Below the pieces are notes generated by a model. That model saw only the letters and a program-made list of their open reading frames with translations, was not told the origin of the DNA and made no database searches. This document shows positions 61,201-64,000 of a stretch of 64,000 nucleotides of DNA, in pieces; position 1 is the stretch's first letter; each line of letters starts with the position of its first letter. Both the position numbers and the translations under genes were made by a program. The stretch is taken from positions 76,001 to 140,000 of the forward strand of contig JAEMWC010000151.1 in assembly GCA_016490735.1 (NCBI GenBank), in the 5' to 3' direction. The stretch is from Pachyseris speciosa. Its lineage: Eukaryota; Cnidaria; Anthozoa; Scleractinia; Pachyseridae.

Positions 61201-63707
61201 GTCGGTCCACGGTAGCCGTAGAACGTGTGATGGTCATGATGTTGCATTTGGTTAAGTTAAAGTTCATTTGCCAGGTATTGGACCAAGTTGATAATCGGTT
61301 GATGTCGGTTTGGAAGGACGAAATGTCATCTTGAGTAGTTATTTCCGAGTACATTGCTGCATCATCTGCAAAGAGTTTGACATTGGAATTGATTTGGCAC
61401 GTGATGTCGTTAATGTAGACGAGGAACAACAGTGGGCCCAGTACTGTTCCTTGTGGTATCCCGGAGGAGACGTTTACCCAGACTAATCTTTCTCCTTAGA
61501 CTTGGACACTGGCTCTGATTTATCAAAAAGTTTTTAATCCTTCTGTGTGTTTTCCCGCAGATACCATAATAGTTTAGTTTGTGGAGTAATCTGTAGTGTG
61601 GAACAGTATCGAAGGCCTTCGAGAATTCAAGCAAGAGAACATCAGTGTGTCTGCGTTTATCCAGTGATGTAAACCAGTCGTCTAAGACCGATATGAGTTG
61701 TATTTCAGTTAAGAGGCCTTTGCGGAACCCGTGTTGATGAGATGTCAAGATGTTGTTGACTTCAAAGTATCAGTTTGACAGAAGCGAATCAATTTTAGCT
61801 AAAAGCAACGTAAGCCTTGGAGTACTATCTACTGAACTTACTGAAAACATCAAGGCTGTTTTCTAACCATGTTTTACACTCGTAGAACTAATATAATTTC
61901 TGTTTACTTTGTCCTTGCAAATTGAACCCCAAACCCAAATTCGAATTTTTGGAATCATCTTCACAATTGCTCGATTTCGCTTGCAATAATTTAGCTTTGT
62001 ACTCGGCAACTACGAAGACTACCATCCCTACCACCTGGGCTGGACTGGGAGAGCGGTAGGGACGAGAAGTGATCTGTTCATCAGTGTCGTCCGCCGAGAA
62101 GTCTGAGAATACAGACACTGCTTACAATAACATAGCAAATCAAAAATCTGTTTTTTTTTTCAAATTCTGTGACACGAATGTCTCAAAGTCACCGAGATGT
62201 GTAGGTGAGACAAAACGCCCATGATTTGACTTCTCGTCCTGCTTAGTACTATCAATTAGAAGTATTTTTCAAGTGTGCGTCCAAGGTATTTTTTACTTTG
62301 GTTTTGAAATTGCTACGCTTAACTCTGTAATTGGTTAATTAGCAAAACTCGCGCCACTTTATCAGCTAACGAGGAGCAAGACGAAAACCAATCGTGACTT
62401 TCGATCTCGCTTGGAGACAATTTCCCGCGCTTGACGCCGGCTGTTGTTATACTACCAATAATGTCTGTATGTGTCTGTACCAGGGTCAGTTAAGAAAAAA
62501 ACAAAACAGTAGTGAAACCAGCGACGCACGGACGGCGCACGCTCAAATCAACTGGCGAGTCTGCTACAACTGGTCTGCTACAGTTGTATCATCTGATCAT
62601 GCCAGTAGATTAAAACAGGTACGCTACTGAGTAGCACGTATCCCTGTGTTTGGTCACAATTTACATGTCAGTTAAGTATCTGACTAAATTTGCTGGCCTT
62701 TTTTCTTCTCTGCGAGGAACAATCTCTTGTTACTATCTTAACTTCATTGATTTTGAGAAAGAGTCTTTCTGCAAAGTAGGTGGGCAGAAGATCACAACGT
62801 TTTTTTAAGACAAGACGCGTAACTGCGTTCTAAGAATACCCGGAGGAAGGAAACCAATCATAACAAAGCAAGATATCCTACCGCGTATCATTAGCACTAT
62901 TTGTTGGACCTGAGGCCGCGCTACAAAAACTGTTACATGCAGTTCCGGAAGACCAGAACTTAATCTAAAGTGGTTTCTGTTTAAAAAAATTTTACCGTTT
63001 GTTGTTAGTTTGATAACGACACGAAAATAACGACGACACGACACAGAAATAACCCTAAACTAATGACATTAAACAACTGAAACTGAATTTTGATAAAAAT
63101 AGACTCTAAGTGTGGTATAATTGGGGTCTTGAATGTTTGAAGCCGATTAAGCTAATCTTGGCAAAATGCCTTTTTGGCGACCTGAATGAATCCATGAATG
63201 ATTATGTGTACTTCGATTCACTCCGCCAAACAGGCAAACAACTGCAGTTAAGATATATACCAATATAAAAAAGTCACTGGAGACACTGGAATTTAGCACT
63301 TACCAGATATGCTGTGGTAAACTCGCGTTGAAAAATCTTGTGGCAAACGCAAGCCCCACGGCACAAAAGAACGACATTAATTTTAGCAACCGAGACGTTT
63401 TGCTCGTGACATTTGCAGCGCCATTAACAACTGCCAACAACTTTGAGACGAGCGATTTATGTTGGTCTTTCCTGCTGGGTGGTTTAGTCTTAAGAACTGA
63501 TTTTTTGAGATCGACTTTCGCTTTGTTTGCTGCCTTGCCGGTCTTTCTGTTGCGAACATCGCCGTTGTGATGTTTTTCGCTCTGTGTTGACTTAGATTCT
63601 TTGTCCTTTTCGCCTGCATCGGAGCCGTTCTCGTCCAGATCGTCGTCCTTCTTGACGTCTCCGTTCCGGTAGCTATCGTTGTCCTCAGCGCTAACTTCTG
63701 AGCCCAT
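25279..63707 (-). CDS. POMT2: Protein O-mannosyltransferase 2
   Basis: First exon is 63707-63304 or 59914-59670. The shared exons, read 5' to 3', are 58153-58069, 55980-55876, 54669-54561, 53785-53677, 53165-53100, 44703-44610, 43976-43870, 43054-42972, 42418-42309, 39948-39882, 39500-39440, 39077-38999, 35469-35315, 34501-34413, 33625-33549, 30587-30516, 30296-30246, 29955-29850, 27859-27719, 26713-26599 and 25384-25279. All borders are AG/GT and phases agree, giving 796 or 743 residues (animal POMT2 is about 750). [10 protein letters not shown] with [11 protein letters not shown] is the luminal loop with the catalytic Asp-Glu of GT39 enzymes. [16 protein letters not shown] and [12 protein letters not shown] are family blocks. 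Exons 42418 to 34413 encode the MIR repeats ([39 protein letters not shown]). C-terminal membrane helices follow, with [20 protein letters not shown]. With POMT1 in the ER membrane it transfers mannose from dolichol-phosphate-mannose to Ser/Thr, classically on alpha-dystroglycan. Confidence 0.96.
26119..26543. mobile_element. 425-bp MITE in the last POMT2 intron
   Basis: AGGGAACCTCTACTCTTACA at the left and its near complement TGTAAGAGTAGAGGTCCCCT at the right, each followed inward by ACAAATT/AATTTGT, bound the element. Inner arms with CACTTTTAA-TTTCC and GGAAACTTAAAAGTG are also complementary, so the whole can fold. Confidence 0.7.
27474..27680. mobile_element. Uninterrupted copy of the inverted-repeat element split at 4156-5524
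   Basis: In opposite orientation to the 4.2 kb copy it has TACTAACTGAGTTCGAAG, CGTACTGTAAGTTACAGACT, ACGAGGTTAGTAAG, AATCCGGCGTGTGGGAAAG and GGCAAAATTGACCAATC. At 27507-27515 GTAAGTTAC is the reverse complement of the single-copy target that is duplicated around fold-back element 1. Confidence 0.75.
27924..28154. mobile_element. MITE, full copy of the 268-507 family
   Basis: GGGCCTGGTTGTTCGAAAGC and GGCTTTCGAACAACCCAGCC are inverted ends. The interior follows the 268-507 copy through CCAGGATTAG, TTTTGCTTTTCAGG, ATATCAGC and TTGAACAACGTT. Note that TTTTGCTTTTCAG is acceptor-like in both copies. Confidence 0.75.
28547..29842. mobile_element. Fold-back element 3 abutting a POMT2 splice donor
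   Basis: It is 1296 bp, starting GGGTGTGGACAAAACC and ending GGTTTTGTCCACGCCC. The arms (about 28547-28775 and 29608-29842) are inverted repeats with short GGCCTA/TAGGCCATGG-type subterminal repeats (28564-28608 and 29768-29828), then a unique part with TGGAAACCTGTG and ATTCCAATCTACCACGAG. The flanks TGATTACCT and TTATTACCT match at 8 of 9 bases, consistent with a 9-bp target duplication. The right end lies 7 bases from the POMT2 exon at 29850-29955. Confidence 0.82.
30690..31415 (+). pseudogene. Two LINE 3' fragments with (AAT)n tails
   Basis: Fragment one (30774-30895) reads [20 protein letters not shown] and then [10 protein letters not shown] before a stop. Fragment two (31072-31268) reads [19 protein letters not shown], then [20 protein letters not shown] and AHILRR. 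They are homologous C-terminal ends of one LINE family. (AAT)n runs at about 30693-30742, 31016-31075 and 31364-31415 flank or follow them, as expected for retroelement tails. They lie in a POMT2 intron, in the opposite sense to POMT2. Confidence 0.7.
31513..31825. mobile_element. MITE with GGCTGGAGGTGACC ends
   Basis: GGCTGGAGGTGACCTTGTTT at the left and AAACAAGGTCACCTCCAGCC at the right are perfect inverted repeats. The arms continue with CACCTTATTCCAAAATGG facing CCATTTTGGAATAAGGTG and with TGTTAATTAGCCC facing GGGCTAATTAACA. Confidence 0.8.
31870..32190 (-). pseudogene. LINE 3' fragment (RT C-terminal tail)
   Basis: The minus frame reads [33 protein letters not shown], then after a stop [16 protein letters not shown]. 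This is the classic CR1/jockey-type LINE terminus. 5' truncation and the stop mark it as dead. Confidence 0.65.
32343..33209. mobile_element. Non-autonomous element with CAGTGCTCGACACTAA end
   Basis: The left end CAGTGCTCGACACTAATG and right end TTAGTGTCAAACACTG are inverted. Both ends carry CTAGCCC/GGGCTAG motifs. A related copy with the same ends is at 56404-57027. CAGTG starts are hAT-like. No transposase is present; the interior is unrelated between copies in part. Confidence 0.65.
34600..34930 (-). repeat. LINE 3' end, related to 8860-9070
   Basis: GGGCAAGATATAGTAA, GGAGATTAATAC, TACTGAGCAAGATAATA and the following order match 8938-9110 (GGGCACGATATAGTAA, GGAGATTAGTAC, TACTGAGCAAAATAATA). 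Only the extreme 3' part is present, in a POMT2 intron. Confidence 0.55.
35509..37787. mobile_element. 2.28-kb terminal-inverted-repeat DNA transposon, no transposase seen
   Basis: GTGACCCTCCACGGGAAAAC and GTTTTCCCGTGGAGGGTCAC are perfect 20-bp inverted ends, continuing with AGGGAAAAAGGTGA/TCACCTTTTTACCT and GCACGGGCACGC/GCGTGCCCGTGC. Subterminal DNA on both sides is full of short GTGTCA-type motifs (GACACGC, GTGTCAT) in both orientations, as for transposase-binding arrays. ATTT flanks both ends. The left end is 40 bases upstream (in gene sense) of the POMT2 exon at 35315-35469. A second MITE (36435-36810) is nested inside. Confidence 0.8.
36435..36810. mobile_element. Nested MITE with GGCGAGCC repeat interior
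   Basis: AACTACAGAATACAGGGCCA and TGGCCCTGTATTCTGTAGTT are perfect inverted ends. The interior holds several GACTGGCGAGCCACCGAGCC-type units, and a 59-base segment beginning GTAAAGACTACTGACTGG occurs twice (about 36555 and 36690). Confidence 0.8.
37901..38084. mobile_element. Near-palindromic 184-bp MITE
   Basis: ACAAATGGTAAACGGATCGG and CCGATCCGTTTACCATTTGT are perfect complements, and pairing continues through CGTGCACTAT, GAAG/AGCTTC-type parts and GAGTCGCTC/GAGCGACTC. TTTA flanks both sides. A single strand would form one long hairpin. Confidence 0.8.
38391..38436. repeat. (TA)n microsatellite
   Basis: About 23 uninterrupted TA units in a POMT2 intron. Other TA runs are near 45474-45530, 45905-45961 and 46357-46437. 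Confidence 0.9.
40966..41560 (+). pseudogene. Remnant of an unidentified coding sequence (Cys-rich, GRK-NLGQLY)
   Basis: An open stretch from 40966 to 41313 reads [40 protein letters not shown] and [12 protein letters not shown], then meets a stop. The sense continues past it in the same or a shifted frame ([14 protein letters not shown], then [18 protein letters not shown]). The C-x4-C-x2-C-x4-C spacing suggests a small metal-binding or Cys-rich module. I do not recognise a named family; its style recalls multi-copy, transposon-associated cnidarian genes. The stops mark it as decayed. It overlaps, in the opposite sense, the helicase remnant downstream. Confidence 0.4.
41443..41948 (-). pseudogene. 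RecQ-like DNA helicase remnant (first exon only)
   Basis: From ATG at 41948 the minus strand reads [20 protein letters not shown], then, after a stop, [10 protein letters not shown] and, after a one-base frameshift, KSLIFQLF. This is a motif I / Walker A of the LPTGxGKS type. Next come [20 protein letters not shown] and, after further shifts, [19 protein letters not shown], matching motif II of RecQ-like enzymes (usually DESH; here D-A-P-H). It stops at an AAAAG|GTTTGT donor-like site at about 41443. Stops and frameshifts show decay. Retention of a splice-like end suggests a genomic fragment and not a retrocopy. It lies in the POMT2 intron between 39948 and 42309, same sense as POMT2. Confidence 0.6.
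42590..42740. repeat. AT-rich low-complexity tract
   Basis: Irregular AATAATTAATAT-type repeats capable of multiple hairpins. A C-run at about 42883-42910 lies nearby. Confidence 0.7.
43375..43600 (+). mobile_element. tRNA-derived SINE (family A)
   Basis: It has ATGTGAGAGCACTCACCTCC, CCACCAATGTGGCCC, B box GGTTCGATTCC, GAGTTTGTTG and CTCTGGTTTTCCCCTCTCC. The order is the same as in the 22245-22520 copy. It sits in a POMT2 intron, in the opposite sense to POMT2. Confidence 0.8.
45287..45902. repeat. Tandem duplication separated by (TA)n
   Basis: Units 45287-45611 and 45622-45902 share GTGAAATCGAGTAAATAAAC through GGATCACCAGCCTATTCCA almost without change; their lengths differ by the size of an internal TA run. 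The unit contains an AAATAAACAGA ... TCTGTTTATTT hairpin. Confidence 0.85.
45990..46356 (+). mobile_element. Retroelement 3' fragment with hammerhead-like core
   Basis: 46165-46190 reads CTGACGA, then a small stem GGTC-GAGA-GACC, then GAAACG. This is the conserved-core order of a hammerhead ribozyme and is also the style of Penelope-like element ends. The segment runs into a (TA)n tail at 46357. Stems I and III could not be confirmed, so both the ribozyme and the element class are tentative. Confidence 0.4.
47105..47180 (+). repeat. Telomere-like TTAGGG block inside composite unit 1
   Basis: Irregular GGGATAGGGTTAGGG and GGTTAGGGTTAG repeats are seen; the paralogous position in unit 2 is about 50600-50670. 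It is too short and irregular to be a telomere and is conserved in both units. Confidence 0.7.
48030..48115 (+). other. tRNA-like pol III box in composite unit 1 (also 51550-51630)
   Basis: GGTTGTGGGTTCGAATCCCG matches a B box with flanking T-arm pairing (GGGTTCGAATCCC) and is followed within about 10 bases by a long T run that could end pol III transcription. An A box is poorly defined and no full cloverleaf could be drawn, so it is not called a tRNA. Unit 2 has GGGTTTGAATCCC. Confidence 0.45.
49568..49617. repeat. (GT)n microsatellite
   Basis: About 24 GT units between the two composite units, followed by a short TA-rich run. Confidence 0.9.
50047..52958. mobile_element. Composite unit 2 with about 220-bp terminal direct repeats
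   Basis: Terminal modules 50047-50268 and 52744-52958 are near-identical direct repeats. Each is palindromic, starting TGAAGGG(T/C)TGGGGGCATAAA and ending TTTATGCCCCCAGCCCTTCA. They are distant relatives of the unit 1 modules (shared layout with GGATTTG-CC and TGCATGT-ACTGCA) but are shorter and clearly different. The internal 50269-52743 is close to 46773-49198 over its whole length, with scattered substitutions and small indels. Confidence 0.75.
53955..54128. repeat. Two tandem copies of an 86-87 bp unit
   Basis: ACAAATTTCCAGGACTTTTT, GAGGTCTCAGAAAGTTTTCC and TTGGATCTTTCCATCTG occur twice in a row with one or two differences. The TTCCAGGACTTT motif also fills the MITE at 16093-16450, so this is probably part of a related element. 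Confidence 0.75.
54852..55395. repeat. Long imperfect (CTG/CTA)n trinucleotide tract
   Basis: About 540 bases consist almost only of CTG, CTA and CTT-type triplets, partly pure (CTA runs near 55100-55125, CTG runs near 55271-55299). It lies in the POMT2 intron between exons 54669 and 55876. The long + frames are Leu/Tyr/Cys/Ala homopolymer artefacts. Confidence 0.9.
55430..55815 (-). mobile_element. tRNA-derived SINE (family B)
   Basis: On the minus strand it has CCGGGGTTAGTGCAGTTGGT followed by AAGAGATCC (A box), GGTCGTGGGTTCAAACCCC (B box), then a body with GTAAAAGAACCCACACAATG. The GTAAAAGAACCC motif recurs in several invertebrate SINE central domains. It is distinct from family A at 4676, 22245 and 43375. 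Confidence 0.7.
56146..56327. mobile_element. MITE, family of 5589-5750
   Basis: CAGCCCTGTCTAAATGT and AAAACATTTTAACAGGGCTG are inverted ends. The interior matches 5589-5750 through TCAATTATTTGCCGGTTACT, ACACTTGGACTTCA and TCTCTAGCAGGCAAGGTCTG. Confidence 0.7.
56404..57027. mobile_element. Non-autonomous element with CAGTGCTCGACACTAA end
   Basis: CAGTGCTCGACACTAACGC and ATTAGTGTTGAGCACTG are inverted, with GATAG on both flanks as a possible 5-bp target duplication. Ends and CTAGCC-rich subterminal parts match 32343-33209. Confidence 0.7.
57028..58068. other. POMT2 intron, no exon seen
   Basis: A fragment of the 268-507 MITE end (GGGCCCGGTTGTTTGAAAG) is at 57206. The segment 57350-57660 has TTTTGACGATCCACAGCATC and a run typical of retroelement 3' ends but no readable RT. 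Confidence 0.45.
58154..59669. other. POMT2 intron between exon B and the first shared exon, no exon seen
   Basis: A 154-codon minus frame at 59560-59096 is open but does not resemble any family, lacks a supported splice context and is read over on + by another open frame. It was treated as non-coding. Confidence 0.45.
59670..59914 (-). other. POMT2: POMT2 alternative first exon B
   Basis: From ATG at 59914 to an ATATG|GTAAGC donor at 59670, it has 81 codons plus two bases, joining in phase to exon 58153-58069 (TG|C, then TGG GAT GAA). It encodes a charged cytosolic start, then the first membrane helix [17 protein letters not shown] and the sequence EEPGHI. This is the closer match to the vertebrate N-terminal helix (FATRF...EP-HIC). 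It gives a 743-residue protein, the usual length. Confidence 0.85.
60221..60429. mobile_element. Near-palindromic 209-bp MITE
   Basis: ATGAGGTTTTCCAG at the left and CTGGAAGACCTCAT at the right are inverted. Inner pairs are GCCCG...CGGGC, AAATTTTGGTTGTG/CACAACCAAATTTT and TATGAGAAGGCG/CGCCTTCTCATA. It lies between the two alternative POMT2 first exons. Confidence 0.75.
60560..61770 (-). pseudogene. Degenerate CR1/jockey-like LINE reverse transcriptase
   Basis: Three overlapping minus frames carry successive RT parts. 61748-61410 has [16 protein letters not shown] and [20 protein letters not shown] (motif A). 61429-61112 has FLVYINDI and [12 protein letters not shown] (F-A-D-D). 61102-60842 has [19 protein letters not shown] and [18 protein letters not shown]. 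Frameshifts separate them and the 5' half is gone. It lies in the POMT2 intron between first exons A and B, same sense. Confidence 0.85.
61771..63303. other. POMT2 first intron (exon A isoform), no exon seen
   Basis: No recognisable exon or intact element. A fragment with GAAGCCGATTAAGCTAATC at about 63140 resembles the 268-507 MITE family. Confidence 0.45.
63304..63707 (-). other. POMT2: POMT2 alternative first exon A
   Basis: From ATG at 63707 to an ATCTG|GTAAGT donor at 63304, it has 134 codons plus two bases, the same phase as exon B. It encodes a long, highly charged N-terminal tail (repeated [38 protein letters not shown]) before a first helix [17 protein letters not shown] and PQHI. 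The shared FATRF/HI(C) end shows it is homologous to exon B and not a spurious ORF. The two helix segments differ enough that the duplication is old. Confidence 0.75.
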
Positions 63708-64000
63708 TCTCTTCAGTAAATCCTCGGGGAAAAACGGCGATTTTACAGAAAGGTTGTTTTGGCCGCCACCGGATGCGGAACAAAAGTCTTTCCACGTTGC
63801 TTATGGCCTTTATTTCATTTAAATTCAAAATTACACGTGAACATTGGTTTGCGTCCAATGTGTGATAACATTCCATGGAGACATCTATCATCTCTCCTTG
63901 GTTACTGACCAAAACTGAGCATTTTCCGTGAGCTTTCCATCTTTTTGGTAAATATACAATTTTAATGAGAAGGTTCCGTTACCATGGTCACGATTGCGAT

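Overview
The window looks like animal nuclear DNA. It is AT-rich, its genes are split into many short exons with GT/AG borders, and its introns are packed with small inverted-repeat transposons, SINEs, LINE fragments and microsatellites. The gene repertoire and repeat style suggest a cnidarian, most likely an anthozoan (stony coral or relative). That placement is inference; the gene structures below were read directly from the sequence, and homology was judged from remembered family members, not from a search.

Three real genes account for the coding content. (1) The 3' six exons of GINS1/PSF1, a subunit of the replicative-helicase GINS complex, lie on + at 610-6981; the 5' end is outside the window or not recognisable. 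(2) A nine-exon secreted protein lies on + at 10850-20697, with an alternative last exon at 22598-22763. It has a signal peptide, a peptidoglycan-binding-like helical domain and a YkuD/L,D-transpeptidase-like core with a His...Ser-x-Gly-Cys active-site signature. Its terminal exon, which carries the catalytic Cys, exists in three tandem copies: one dead and two intact and splice-compatible. (3) A complete POMT2 (protein O-mannosyltransferase 2) gene lies on - from 63707 to 25279. It has 21 shared exons and two alternative first exons (63304-63707 and 59670-59914), all in consistent phase, giving 796 or 743 residues. Genes 2 and 3 converge on a roughly 2.5 kb intergenic stretch.

The rest is mobile-element material. 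The most striking part is a set of three fold-back elements of 1.1-1.3 kb (4397-5484, 13198-14312, 28547-29842). They have related 16-bp termini and 9-bp target duplications (two perfect, one 8/9), but each has a different minisatellite in its arms. One sits inside an older inverted-repeat element whose uninterrupted paralogue is also in the window (27.5 kb), so the insertion can be read directly. Another ends 7 bases from a POMT2 5' splice site, so its target duplication includes that splice site.

A second unusual structure is a pair of about 3 kb composite units (46448-49523 and 50047-52958). Their internal parts are paralogous, but each is bounded by its own matched pair of palindromic terminal modules. 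Other repeats are LINE reverse-transcriptase copies (954-2702, 60560-61770), several LINE 3' tails, four tRNA-derived SINEs, many MITE-like elements, and remnants of two other coding sequences, one of them a RecQ-like helicase, in a POMT2 intron (40.9-41.95 kb). No rRNA, intact tRNA, CRISPR or bacterial-type features were seen.
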